A stretch of 64,000 nt of DNA from Motilimonas pumila (GTDB taxonomy: Bacteria > Pseudomonadota > Gammaproteobacteria > Enterobacterales > CBDFNC01), in the NCBI RefSeq assembly GCF_003596335.1, contig NZ_QZCH01000003.1, positions 62,001 to 126,000 on the forward strand. Reading direction: 5' to 3'. Numbering within the stretch: position 1 is the first letter of the stretch; every line of letters starts with the position of its first letter. A program made the position numbers and the translations under genes. Below are positions 31,825 to 41,161 of the stretch, piece by piece. A model generated the notes under the pieces. It saw nothing but the letters and a program-made list of their open reading frames with translations. It did not search any database and had not been told where the DNA came from.

Positions 31825-33366
31825 TTAAGGGATGGCGTACCATTTCGTAGGTCGACCTTGTGGAAACAGTACCACACCCGTTGAGGTATCTACCGAAGCT
31901 TCGCGGCGTAAACTTAATGTGTTGTCAGGGTAGCTGACACCATTATAGTAAAGCGTCTTCCATTGCTTGGAGACTTTGGTTTGCAGTTGTAACCAAGAAT
32001 GGTCTGCGGTGGACAGCACGTATAAAGGGGAGGCCACATTTTCGGTGCGACTGACAAATTCATAGCCTTTGCCGGTACCTTCCATCACCAGTAATACACA
32101 ACCTTGTTTTGAACACCAGTTCAGTTGTACTAGGGCATCATCAATGCCGTCACCGTTAAGATCATACTTCACGGCGCTGAACTTGGTATTGTTTGGGTTG
32201 GTTCTGTGATAACGGAAATATTGGCTGACTGCAGCTTGAATTTCGCGATCAAGACCAGTAGGGCCAACTGCCTCAGGAGTTAATGCTCGCTGCGTCGTAG
32301 TCGGCGGTTTTAATGGCACTAAGAATTCTTCGCCGCCGGCGGTCATTTTGTCTAACCGAATCTCTTCTTTGGCAAACTTGGTGACAATCCCCGACTTGTT
32401 CATTTGCTCGGCAAATAAGGCCAAACCTCTGCGCTTAAAGGTGATTTCTTTAGCAATGCTTTCGTCGCCAGAGCGGGTTAAGAAAATGGAGACTTCAGTT
32501 GGGTTGTTCGACTTCCAAAAGCCCGACTCTTTGATTACGTTATGATGGTTTTGAGTAATCAAACTGGCGGAATAGTCGTCACTTAAATGTAATTCAAACT
32601 TTTCATGGCTGTGGCCTGGCGGGGTACCCATGTAGTGACCTATGACTGTCGTGTCTACTTCCGGCCAAGCGGGCTCAGCACAACCTTGATACTTTCCCCA
32701 AGCTGCATCGGCTTTAGCCTGATAACCCCAATAGACATTACCATTGCCGCTAAAACAATCGCCTGGACGCAAGTTAAGGGTCAATATAAAACCGTTGTCG
32801 TTTTCGGCGCGAATGGTATTGCGCTGCGTGGTTTCAAATTTGGACAGGTTAACCTTGTAGTTTTGACTGCTTGACTGCGTCGAGAAGGTCAAGGTTTGGC
32901 CACTGACTAAGGCTTTCCAAAACGGGTTAACGCCGCGCGCTTTAAAGTGAAACCCTGTGACGGCTTTTTCACACTGCGGCGACGTTTTACTCAGCGCCAT
33001 GTGGTGAACCCGGTCAACCCTTAAAGTAGCTTCCTGCTGGTTGGTGCTGGGTACAATTTCACCGGCAAACTCTACATAAGCAGGCTCATAAGCGGTGGGA
33101 GAGACCTTGTTGTAAATCATCTCTAAAGAAGGATCGAATTGCAGTTTAAAGCCGTTGTCAAAACCACATGGTGTAAACCAAGCTTCGCCGTCTCCCATCA
33201 CCAGTTGGCCGCGAAAGTTGGTTTCGAGCACTTGGCTAAATGGTGTCAGCGTGATGACTTCTCCACTCGCGCTTTTCACCTCGGTAGCTGGAGGTGGCGT
33301 CGGTGATTGACTGCTGCACGACCAAATCAATGGCAGTGTGATAAGGCTAAGCAGTACTTGCTTCAT
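31825..33366 (-). CDS. Large lipoprotein with NlpE/COG3650-like parts
   Basis: A 513-residue lipoprotein (signal ending IWSC). ARGVNPFWKAL resembles the G-x-x-P-F-W motif of COG3650-like envelope proteins. GHYMGTPPGHSHEKFELHL followed by SGFWK resembles the NlpE N-terminal pattern. Near the C-terminus, DLNGDGIDDA is a calcium-loop-like (dockerin/EF-hand style) sequence. It is probably outer-membrane anchored, perhaps linked to envelope or metal stress, but the combination is not one I can name. The function is open. Confidence 0.72.
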   Translation of the reverse strand: MKQVLLSLITLPLIWSCSSQSPTPPPATEVKSASGEVITLTPFSQVLETNFRGQLVMGDGEAWFTPCGFDNGFKLQFDPSLEMIYNKVSPTAYEPAYVEFAGEIVPSTNQQEATLRVDRVHHMALSKTSPQCEKAVTGFHFKARGVNPFWKALVSGQTLTFSTQSSSQNYKVNLSKFETTQRNTIRAENDNGFILTLNLRPGDCFSGNGNVYWGYQAKADAAWGKYQGCAEPAWPEVDTTVIGHYMGTPPGHSHEKFELHLSDDYSASLITQNHHNVIKESGFWKSNNPTEVSIFLTRSGDESIAKEITFKRRGLALFAEQMNKSGIVTKFAKEEIRLDKMTAGGEEFLVPLKPPTTTQRALTPEAVGPTGLDREIQAAVSQYFRYHRTNPNNTKFSAVKYDLNGDGIDDALVQLNWCSKQGCVLLVMEGTGKGYEFVSRTENVASPLYVLSTADHSWLQLQTKVSKQWKTLYYNGVSYPDNTLSLRREASVDTSTGVVLFPQGRPTKWYAIP

Positions 33367-33502
33367 GGTGAGTCCCTTTCGCTAGATCCATCTAAAAAAT
33401 TGTTTTTATTGTAACAAACCCTGAATCAGGCCTAATTCACTATTTTTGTGCGCTGGTGCAAATTAGGAAAAATTTTATCTGGATTTTGATTTTAAATTTA
33501 CC

Positions 33503-34495
33503 TTATTGGAAGAAATCGAGTATGTAATTGAGGCTCGGCACCCGATACTTATCTCTTTCGTTCAGTAATTCATGTTGCGCATGACCTATTACGATTGGCT
33601 CTTCATCAAAGCAAGGGTTGCCTGCTTGTAACAGATTTCGACAGAATTGGTCTTGGCCTGGCGCGTTTACCACCCGATCTTTGGCCGCTTGTAAAACGAG
33701 CAAAGGCGTGCGTATTTGACTGGCTTGAGTGATGGCCCGGTCGGCGGCTTGAATTGCTTGATTTACCCATTGGTGAGTGGCGCCGCCCACTTTTATTTCA
33801 GGATGACTTTCATAAAGTTGGCGAAAAAAGTGGTATCGGGATTCACTTTGGCTCAAATCATTGTTGGCAAATGGCCTGTTTTGATATGGCCCTTGCCCGG
33901 GCGCGTATTGGGTCGACCAACCCATCATTGTGCGTGATTTAATACTGGCAGCAGTAATGGAGAGCGCCATTTGTGGCCGAAATGGCCCCAGATTGATATC
34001 AAACATAGGACTGCACAAGGCTGCCTTGTCAAAACGGTCATGATGTAACGTCAGATATAAGCTCGCGATGGTTGCTCCCATTGAGTGGGCAATGAGGTGG
34101 CGCTGCGTATATTGTTCCAGCGGTAATAAATCCAGCCAGAGGGCGAAATCGTTGACGTAGTCATCAAATGAATCAACAAAACCGTGCTGTGGATCTTGCG
34201 TCATACGGCCAGAGTAGCCCTGCCCTCTGTGGTCGATAATAAAAATGTCGTAGCCTTGCTGGCTGAGATCGAATGCGAGCTCTTGATACTTCAAATAGCT
34301 TTCGATTCTCCCTGGTACTAAAACCAAAGCTTTTGGGTGGCCTTGGCATAAGCTGGCGTAGCTGATGGAGACGCCGTCCACCCCGCTAAAATGGTTGATT
34401 TCAGCGTGTTTACGCCAAAACGGTTGGATCACCGTAGCAAATTTGTCAGGTAACTCTTGCTCTAAGGTAAGGTGGTACTTGTTATTAAATGCCAA
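33503..34495 (-). CDS. pldB: Alpha/beta hydrolase, lysophospholipase L2-like
   Basis: A 330-residue alpha/beta hydrolase of the PldB/monoglyceride-lipase type. IDHRGQGYSGR after strand 4 and the nucleophile elbow AHSMGA (Ser) are typical; AAKDRVVNA probably holds the catalytic Asp and GHAQHEL the His. E. coli PldB hydrolyses lysophospholipids at the inner membrane. No signal peptide is visible. It lies divergent from the EamA transporter gene. pldB is often next to transporter genes of that kind in related genomes. Confidence 0.85.
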   Translation of the reverse strand: MAFNNKYHLTLEQELPDKFATVIQPFWRKHAEINHFSGVDGVSISYASLCQGHPKALVLVPGRIESYLKYQELAFDLSQQGYDIFIIDHRGQGYSGRMTQDPQHGFVDSFDDYVNDFALWLDLLPLEQYTQRHLIAHSMGATIASLYLTLHHDRFDKAALCSPMFDINLGPFRPQMALSITAASIKSRTMMGWSTQYAPGQGPYQNRPFANNDLSQSESRYHFFRQLYESHPEIKVGGATHQWVNQAIQAADRAITQASQIRTPLLVLQAAKDRVVNAPGQDQFCRNLLQAGNPCFDEEPIVIGHAQHELLNERDKYRVPSLNYILDFFQ

Positions 34496-34603
34496 TGTCT
34501 TCTACTGATGTAATCCGAGTATATTGATGTTAAGTTTACCTCAAGAGCCGATTAAGTTTCGACTTGTTCAGGTTAAGTTTTAACAATATTGGTCAGGGTC
34601 GCG

Positions 34604-35485
34604 ATGAAAAATACTGCGTATTTACTGCCAGCGTTATCGGCACTGTTTTGGTCTGGTAACTTTGTATTGGCCCGTTATGTTGCAAATGATATTCCCCCTA
34701 TCGCGCTTGCTTATTGGCGCTGGACCTTGGCGTTTATCTTGATACTGCCATTTGCCATTGGCCCCATTTGGCAGCAACGGTCGTTGATCCGACAACACCT
34801 ATTACCTCTTACTTTGCTTTCTATCGTTGGCGTCGCCGGTTTCAATACCTTTGTGTATTTGGGCCTGCAAACGACCACCGCCACTAATGGCTTATTGATT
34901 AACTCTATGATCCCTATCTTAATCATAGTGTGTTCCTTGTTGATTGGCGTCAGGATCAAGCTATGGCAAGGCATTGGTGTTGTGACATCTTTTGGTGGCG
35001 TGATTTTTTTAGTATGCCAAGGAGATTTAAGCCGACTATTTAGCTTGTCTTTCAACCGTGGCGATCTTTGGGTATTACTGTCGGCATTGGTGTGGGCCGT
35101 ATACTCGATTGGCTTAAAAGTGAAGCCAGCAGAATTATCAGGTTTAGCCTTTCTTGGCTTTAGTATAGGGGTAGGCAGTTGTACGCTTGCGCCTATTTAT
35201 TGGTTTGACTTATTGGGTGAGAAAAGTTGGACGTTTAGCATGCAAAATGGATTTGCGATAGGCTATACTGCTGTCTTTGCTTCTCTGGTTGCCTATTTCT
35301 GCTGGAATCAGGGGGTTAAGTTTATTGGTGCCAGTACCGCCGGGCAATTTATTCATTTAATGCCTGTTTTTGGCTCTGGTTTAGCGGTGTTATTTATCGG
35401 TGAAGTGTTGGCTTGGTATCAATTGGTAGGCGCATTGGCTATTGGCATTGGTATTTTGCTTTCATTACGAACTCAATCCCGATAA
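34604..35485 (+). CDS. EamA/DMT-family transporter
   Basis: A 293-residue inner-membrane protein with ten predicted helices in two EamA repeats (drug/metabolite transporter superfamily, RhaT/YdcZ-like). FWSGNFVLARYV opens the first repeat. Substrate cannot be inferred. The ATG at 34604 has CAGGG upstream. The LysE-type exporter gene follows after 27 bases, so they may be co-transcribed. Confidence 0.88.
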   Translation: MKNTAYLLPALSALFWSGNFVLARYVANDIPPIALAYWRWTLAFILILPFAIGPIWQQRSLIRQHLLPLTLLSIVGVAGFNTFVYLGLQTTTATNGLLINSMIPILIIVCSLLIGVRIKLWQGIGVVTSFGGVIFLVCQGDLSRLFSLSFNRGDLWVLLSALVWAVYSIGLKVKPAELSGLAFLGFSIGVGSCTLAPIYWFDLLGEKSWTFSMQNGFAIGYTAVFASLVAYFCWNQGVKFIGASTAGQFIHLMPVFGSGLAVLFIGEVLAWYQLVGALAIGIGILLSLRTQSR

Positions 35486-35512
35486 TACCGCCAAGTAAAG
35501 CGAGAGGTTGTT

Positions 35513-36136
35513 ATGACACTTGAAGTATGGCTGACATATTTGATTGCCGGCATAGTGTTGAGCGTTTCACCAGGGGCCGGAGCTGTCAATACTATGTCTA
35601 ACGGCATGAGTTATGGCTTTAAATACAGCCTGATTTCTATCTTGGGCTTACAGCTGGGCTTAGCGCTGCAGTTTGTATTAGTCGGCATAGGGCTAGGTGC
35701 AATCGTGGCCCAGTCTGCTTTGGCTTTCAGTATCATAAAGTGGGCCGGTGTGGCTTACTTAATCTACCTTGGCATTATGAAATTTAGGCAGCGAGGCGCA
35801 TTTGACCTTAATGCTCACAACGAGCCAAAAGTACCGCCGTTTACCTTGTTTGCTAAAGCTGTTTTAGTCAACGTGACTAACCCTAAGAGCATTGTTTTTC
35901 TAGTGGCGTTATTGCCGCAGTTTATTAACCCACAAGCGCCACAAGCGCTGCAGTTTACCATTCTAGGACTCACTTCGGTGGGCGTGGATTTGTTGGTCAT
36001 GCTGGGTTATGCCTTGCTGGCTACGCAGCTTGCCGTTTTTATTCGCAGTGAAAAGCACATGCGGTTTCAAAACCGTGTGTTTGGTGGCATGTTTATTGGC
36101 GCAGGCTCTTTATTGGCGGTAGCCACTCCTAAATAA
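35513..36136 (+). CDS. LysE/RhtB-family amino-acid exporter
   Basis: A 207-residue membrane protein with about six helices. SVSPGAGAVNTMSNG near residue 20 is the typical LysE/RhtB signature, and VNVTNPKSIVFLVALLPQF is the second. RhtB relatives export homoserine, threonine or similar amino acids. GAGAGG precedes the ATG, and a bidirectional terminator follows. Confidence 0.9.
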   Translation: MTLEVWLTYLIAGIVLSVSPGAGAVNTMSNGMSYGFKYSLISILGLQLGLALQFVLVGIGLGAIVAQSALAFSIIKWAGVAYLIYLGIMKFRQRGAFDLNAHNEPKVPPFTLFAKAVLVNVTNPKSIVFLVALLPQFINPQAPQALQFTILGLTSVGVDLLVMLGYALLATQLAVFIRSEKHMRFQNRVFGGMFIGAGSLLAVATPK

Positions 36137-36160
36137 GTCTGAACTTTCGCTGTTTGCCAC

Positions 36161-36188
36161 AAAAAAGGAACCTAAGGGTTCCTTTTTT
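36161..36188. terminator. Terminator after the RhtB-like gene
   Basis: AAAAAAGGAACC-TAAG-GGTTCCTTTTTT, with A and T runs on the two sides, so it can act in both directions. Confidence 0.9.
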
Positions 36189-36232
36189 GTTGAGTATTGA
36201 TATCGTTTTCATCAGTTTTGACAAAGGAATTC

Positions 36233-37135
36233 ATGATGAGAGCTGAGATTTCCCCGATTTTACAGCAATTGAATCAAGTAATTATTGGTAAGCAGCCACA
36301 AATAGAATTGGCATTAGCTTGTGTACTCGCGGGTGGCCATTTATTGATTGAGGATTTACCCGGCATGGGTAAAACGACCTTGGCACAAGGGTTAGCAACG
36401 ACCTTGGGCTTAAGTTACCAAAGGGTGCAGTTTACCAGCGATATGTTACCAGCGGATATTATCGGGGTGTCTATTTTTGACCCTAATGCGCAAGCATTTA
36501 GCTTTCACCCGGGACCAATCTTTAATCAAGTTTTACTCGCCGATGAAGTAAACCGCGCCAGCCCCAAAACGCAAAGTGCATTATTAGAGGCGATGGCAGA
36601 GCAACAAGTCAGTATTGATGGTGAAACCCATTCGTTACCGACGCCTTTTTTTGTTATTGCGACACAAAATCCGATAGATCAAGCTGGGACCTTCCCTTTG
36701 CCTGAGTCACAATTAGACCGCTTTATGATGCGCATTGAGCTAGGATTTCCGGAAATGGAAGCTGAGATGGCGATGCTTCAAGGTAAGCAGTTGCAGCACC
36801 CAGAGCAAGTCATTAGCGTGGATGATTTGTTACAAATGCAACAAGCCGTTAGACAAGTTAGCGCCAGTGAAGCGGTGTTGAATTATCTGCTACGCCTAGT
36901 TTCAGAAAGCCGTTACAACGCCACGTTTACCAATGCTCTTTCACCTCGGTGCAGTAAAACATTGCTGCAAGCGGCGAAGGCTTGTGCGTGGATGAAAGGG
37001 CGTGATTACTTGCTGCCTGATGATGTTCAGCAAGTCTTTACGGCAGTGGCTGAACACAGGTTAGGCGGCATTAGCGATGCGAAAGGAAGTGCTTTGAGCC
37101 AAACGCTATTAGCGGCGGTGGATCCTCTTGCGTAA
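36233..37135 (+). CDS. MoxR-family AAA+ ATPase
   Basis: A 300-residue AAA_3 ATPase. Walker A is DLPGMGKTT near residue 40-50, Walker B is LLADEVNRA, followed by SALLEAMAEQQV and sensor 1 ATQNPIDQ, then the AAA_lid domain. MoxR proteins act as chaperone-like ATPases with DUF58/VWA partners. The ATG at 36233 (or 36236) has AAAGGA just upstream. It is the first gene of a three-gene unit; the DUF58 gene overlaps its end. Confidence 0.93.
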   Translation: MMRAEISPILQQLNQVIIGKQPQIELALACVLAGGHLLIEDLPGMGKTTLAQGLATTLGLSYQRVQFTSDMLPADIIGVSIFDPNAQAFSFHPGPIFNQVLLADEVNRASPKTQSALLEAMAEQQVSIDGETHSLPTPFFVIATQNPIDQAGTFPLPESQLDRFMMRIELGFPEMEAEMAMLQGKQLQHPEQVISVDDLLQMQQAVRQVSASEAVLNYLLRLVSESRYNATFTNALSPRCSKTLLQAAKACAWMKGRDYLLPDDVQQVFTAVAEHRLGGISDAKGSALSQTLLAAVDPLA

Positions 37136-38117
37136 CCTAATGTCAGGCGTTAAAACTAGGCTGAATCACTATACCCAAGGTTGGCTTGCCCGGCATATTC
37201 CGTCGCAAAGCAAGGTACGTTTATCGCGCCGAAACACCTTCATTTTGCCGACGAGCTTTGGCGTTATGTTTCTGGCGACCAGCGTAACCTTGTTTTTTTT
37301 AGGCACCAATTACCAAAATAACCTTATTTTATTTCTCGCTTTTTTACTGGCCAGTATTCTCGTGTCAGCTTTGTTAGTGACTCATAAAAATATGTCAGGT
37401 TTAACTTTAAGCGCCAGCCCTGCGCATCCGCAGTTTGCGGGAGAGCTAGTGGCATTTCCATTTAAAATCTCCGGTCAGGGTCAGCATTACGAGATTGAGT
37501 ATCAATTTCAGCAACACTCCTGTGATGTCAGCAGCGTTATTCAAGCCGAACAAGGTTTGGTTTATGCAACGGCTTCAAGTCGTGGTTGGTTTCAACCTGG
37601 TCGATTAACGGTTTCGAGTATCTACCCTTTAGGCTTGTTTCGTGTATGGAGCCATGTTGACCTTGATTGGTCGGCGCTGATTTACCCGGCGGCCATTAAA
37701 AATGGCATTGCCTTACAACCCCTTCCTGGCAAACAAGAGCAAGGCTTTTGTGGCACTGAAGCCGGTTTTGACGAGTTTGCTGGGTTGCGCAGCTGGCAGC
37801 AGGGGGAGTCGCTCAAGTCAGTAGCATGGAAACAACTTGCTCAGGGCCGAGGTTGGCATGCGAAAGCTTTTGAACAAGCCAAAGGCAGCCCGGTCTGGCT
37901 AGATTTAACTGCGTGTCAGGGGCACCTTGAAGTTAAGCTTGGTCAATTGTGTTACCAAGTGCTGACCTTGACCGAGCAGCAGGGATTGTTTGGGCTGCGG
38001 TTAGGCTCTCTTGAAATACCACCTGGCAGCGGTTTGAGTCATCAGCAAGCCTGTTTAGAAGCGTTAGCTTTGTATGGCGCGACCACCACTCAGCAGGGAG
38101 CACGCCATGAGCAGTAA
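37128..38117 (+). CDS. DUF58 membrane protein
   Basis: A 329-residue protein with two helices near residues 40-85 (TSFGVMFLATSVTLFF and LFLAFLLASILVSALLV) and a cytoplasmic or extracytoplasmic DUF58 region with the conserved D-E-F-x-x-L-R-x-W-Q block (FDEFAGLRSWQQGES). It typically partners a MoxR ATPase. The TTG at 37128 has GGTGGA five bases upstream and overlaps the MoxR gene by eight bases; an ATG at 37140 is an alternative without a good site. The next gene overlaps its end by 11 bases. Confidence 0.88.
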   Translation: MRNLMSGVKTRLNHYTQGWLARHIPSQSKVRLSRRNTFILPTSFGVMFLATSVTLFFLGTNYQNNLILFLAFLLASILVSALLVTHKNMSGLTLSASPAHPQFAGELVAFPFKISGQGQHYEIEYQFQQHSCDVSSVIQAEQGLVYATASSRGWFQPGRLTVSSIYPLGLFRVWSHVDLDWSALIYPAAIKNGIALQPLPGKQEQGFCGTEAGFDEFAGLRSWQQGESLKSVAWKQLAQGRGWHAKAFEQAKGSPVWLDLTACQGHLEVKLGQLCYQVLTLTEQQGLFGLRLGSLEIPPGSGLSHQQACLEALALYGATTTQQGARHEQ

Positions 38118-40065
38118 TGGTTTTTTTCAGCGCCAACACTTGCAGCTTATTTTCTGCGCGTATTTGGCCACCATGTTGTCACTTGCCTCGCAGTTGACGC
38201 CGCTGATTTTTGCGCTGACCCTTTTTTGTTTAGGTTGGCGATTGGGAATATTTTTGGGGCGGTTAAAGGCCCCTTCGCCATGGCTTAACCGAACCGTTAC
38301 CCTCGTAGCAGCATCGGCAACACTAGGACTAGTGGCAAGCCAAGGGTTATTTAGTGTGATGCTGCATTTGATCATGCTTGGTTATACGTTGAAGTTTCTT
38401 GAATTAACGCAAAAGCGTGATATCAACGTTTTCATTTGCACCGGGTTCATTTTAGTCGCTACTTTTTTTGTGTTTCATACTCAAGTCTACATGGCATTGT
38501 GGGGACTTGTGTTGATGGCGCTGCATCTTATTATTGCATTGGCTTTATATGGGCCTCGTTGGCAGTGGCAGCAGCAAGGAAAAATACTGGGCAAGTTGGT
38601 ATTAGTAAGCCTGCCTCTTTGTTTGGTTTTGTTTATTGTTTTCCCGCGCTTACCGCCAGTGTGGAAACTGCCGCAACAAAAAGGGGCGACGACGGGGTTA
38701 TCTGATTCGGTCAGTTTAGGGGACATTGCAAAACTCAGTCGTTCCAGTGAACTGGCATTTCGAGCCAGTTTTGAGCAAACGCCGCCCAATGTTAACCAAA
38801 GGTACTGGCGAGCGATGACCATGAGCCATTATGATGGCACCACGTGGAGCCAATCTTTAGCTGATAAACAACAAGCCAACGCCCGCAGCAGTCAAGTCAC
38901 AAAAACCGGAAAGGGGCAGTCTTATCAAGTCGTCTTTGAGCCCAGTTATCAAACCTGGCTGCCGAGTTTGACGCTGAGTCAGGCTGATGGGCAAGGTTTT
39001 TCGGTGTTTGATGGCAGCTTACGCAGTGAAAAGATCATTGCGCAGCGGCGAATGTTTGATTTGACTTGGTACCCAGACGCCAGCTTAACTGATGTGAATG
39101 AAAGTCAGCGGCGGCAGTATATTACACTTCCCGCTGAAGGAAACCCGCAAGCACGGCAATGGGCTGCGCAACTAAAACAAAGCCATCAAACGGCCAGTGC
39201 GCAGTTAGACGCGATATTAACTACCTTTACGCAAGCACCGTATCGCTACACCTTGTCGCCTCCTCAGCTTGGCGCTTCGCAAATAGATGATTTTTTATTC
39301 AACTCTAAGGCAGGGTTTTGCGTACATTATGCCAGCAGCTTTGTTTTTATGGCGCGCTCGCTAGGGTTGCCTAGTCGTATGGTGACCGGTTATCAGGGCG
39401 GAGAATGGGATGAAAATGCGGGGTTTATTACGGTGCGCCAGTACGATGCTCACGCCTGGGCTGAAGTGTGGCTGGATGGAAAGTGGCAAAGGTTCGACCC
39501 TACGGCTTATGTTTCACCTGAGCGTGTGGATATGGGGTTAGAGTCAGCGCTTCCGGATGAGTTTTTAGCCGGTGAAATGAGCTTATTGCGCCTTCGAAAC
39601 AACGCTATGATTAATCAGCTTTATTTAGCGATGGCTAAATTTGATTATGCTTGGTCTGTGTGGGTATTAAACTACAACAGCGATAAACAATTACGTTTAT
39701 TATCCCGTTGGTTTGGTTCAATCAACTTTATGCAGCAAGCTTGGTTATTTGTCTATTTATTTGCGACAGCGTTAGCGCTAATGGTGCTGTTTAGCCTGAA
39801 GCCTTGGCAAAGGCCGCGACTTTCAGCTCTTGATAAACAATTTTATTTGTTTGAAAAAGCCATGGGTCGGCATGATTTACAGCGGCAAACGGGTGAAACT
39901 GTCAGTGACTTTTGCAAACGCATCGGCCACAGTAAAAGGCATTGGCAAAGCACATTGACAGATTATAGCAGGGTATATAATCGGGCTAAATATGGCCAAG
40001 TGAGTGAAGTTCAATACGCAAAAGAAGTGATGAAGCTAAAGTGGCTACTGAGTAGATTAAAGTAG
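38107..40065 (+). CDS. Transglutaminase-like membrane protein (DUF3488)
   Basis: A 652-residue protein. About six N-terminal helices (DUF3488) precede a periplasmic transglutaminase-core domain with a Cys-His-Asp triad at C405 (AGFCVHYASSF), H449 (DAHAWAEV) and D464 (FDPTAY), then another helix and a DUF4129-like C-terminus. Members of this group (TgpA-like) accompany MoxR and DUF58 genes and are essential in some pseudomonads; peptidoglycan or protein crosslinking or proteolysis are possible roles. GGGAG precedes the ATG, which overlaps the DUF58 gene. The triad is complete, so an active enzyme is likely. Confidence 0.92.
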   Translation: MSSNGFFQRQHLQLIFCAYLATMLSLASQLTPLIFALTLFCLGWRLGIFLGRLKAPSPWLNRTVTLVAASATLGLVASQGLFSVMLHLIMLGYTLKFLELTQKRDINVFICTGFILVATFFVFHTQVYMALWGLVLMALHLIIALALYGPRWQWQQQGKILGKLVLVSLPLCLVLFIVFPRLPPVWKLPQQKGATTGLSDSVSLGDIAKLSRSSELAFRASFEQTPPNVNQRYWRAMTMSHYDGTTWSQSLADKQQANARSSQVTKTGKGQSYQVVFEPSYQTWLPSLTLSQADGQGFSVFDGSLRSEKIIAQRRMFDLTWYPDASLTDVNESQRRQYITLPAEGNPQARQWAAQLKQSHQTASAQLDAILTTFTQAPYRYTLSPPQLGASQIDDFLFNSKAGFCVHYASSFVFMARSLGLPSRMVTGYQGGEWDENAGFITVRQYDAHAWAEVWLDGKWQRFDPTAYVSPERVDMGLESALPDEFLAGEMSLLRLRNNAMINQLYLAMAKFDYAWSVWVLNYNSDKQLRLLSRWFGSINFMQQAWLFVYLFATALALMVLFSLKPWQRPRLSALDKQFYLFEKAMGRHDLQRQTGETVSDFCKRIGHSKRHWQSTLTDYSRVYNRAKYGQVSEVQYAKEVMKLKWLLSRLK

Positions 40066-40087
40066 GCTGATAGTATTCAGCCTACTT
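40060..40087 (+). terminator. Hairpin between convergent genes
   Basis: AAGTAGGCTGA-TAGTAT-TCAGCCTACTT is a perfect 11-base stem overlapping the stop codon of the transglutaminase gene. The T tract is short. Confidence 0.65.
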
Positions 40088-40100
40088 TATATGACGCGGG

Positions 40101-40889
40101 TTAATTCAAGTTAGGGTATTCTTGGTCAACCACTATATGCACTTGATTGTCGTCGTTTTGATCCGCCGAAATGAAAATCAATTGACGAGTGTCTGCAGGA
40201 ACATCAAGGGGAGCGTCATAAGCCGCTCCTATTTTGTTAATACAGTTCGCGTTAGCGCTGATTTTACTCACCACTAAACGATCTTCTGCTTGCGGAATAT
40301 ATTCCCCAGAAATTTTGTAATCACGATAGAAAGCATTTTTAATGGCCGCGATCTCGGTAGTGCCACGACAAATATAAGCATTGATACCGAAGTTTAGGTT
40401 AGCAATTGCATGCACTATGGTGAACTCGGCAGTGCCATCACTGAGCTCACTGCTGTTTCGTTCTAATAATACAAATTGAGCCGCGTAGTCATCGTTAATC
40501 GGTTGTTCAGAGCCCATCGCGATAGAGTAAAAATCTGTGTTGTCTGGGATTTCTTTTGCTGTCGGTTCGATAACTGTCGTGCCAGTGTTGGCATTTTGCG
40601 CTGAAAAATCAAAATAACCCATGCCTGGGTCTGTCGCATCCCAGTTGATAGTTTCTTGGCCAGAAACGTCTTGAAAAGCCACCGAGGTAACACTGTTAAT
40701 ACTGGCTTCTGACTCCATAATGTCAAAGTTAAGCATGCCGTCAGTTGTATCCGACACGAGATTAACAAAGACTGTTTCAGCACTGCGTGGCGTTGGTTCA
40801 CCCTCGCTAATGTCTGAATCGTCGCCGCCACAAGCAGTTAACAGCAAAGGAGATAATAACAAAAAGTGTTTAGCAGAAAGTTGAACCAT
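40101..40889 (-). CDS. DUF4397-like lipoprotein
   Basis: A 262-residue lipoprotein: LLTAC at residues 16-20 followed by a Gly/Asp linker. The mature part consists of two similar beta-rich halves with FVNLVSDT and FTIVHAIANL openings, as in DUF4397 repeats. It has a pair of cysteines late in the chain. Function is unknown, and no partner genes are adjacent. Confidence 0.72.
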   Translation of the reverse strand: MVQLSAKHFLLLSPLLLTACGGDDSDISEGEPTPRSAETVFVNLVSDTTDGMLNFDIMESEASINSVTSVAFQDVSGQETINWDATDPGMGYFDFSAQNANTGTTVIEPTAKEIPDNTDFYSIAMGSEQPINDDYAAQFVLLERNSSELSDGTAEFTIVHAIANLNFGINAYICRGTTEIAAIKNAFYRDYKISGEYIPQAEDRLVVSKISANANCINKIGAAYDAPLDVPADTRQLIFISADQNDDNQVHIVVDQEYPNLN

Positions 40890-41161
40890 GTTTAATCCTT
40901 ATTAACCCAATGGCAAGTGCCACCGGGTGTGACTATAACCAAAACAGGCGTCATTGTATTTTGCATTGATCATAGTTTTGATGATTATAATTTAGCAGGA
41001 AAATAGCCAATGTCGGCTGATGTTAAAATAAATCAAACAGCCTGAACCTAAGCTTAACCACTGTGGTTAAAAAACAGCGCTAAACATCGGCCAGCAGAGC
41101 GTTTTTGCATATCTTTTACCATGCAGTACAATAAACGCATCTTTAGCCATTAGGTGGTGTT

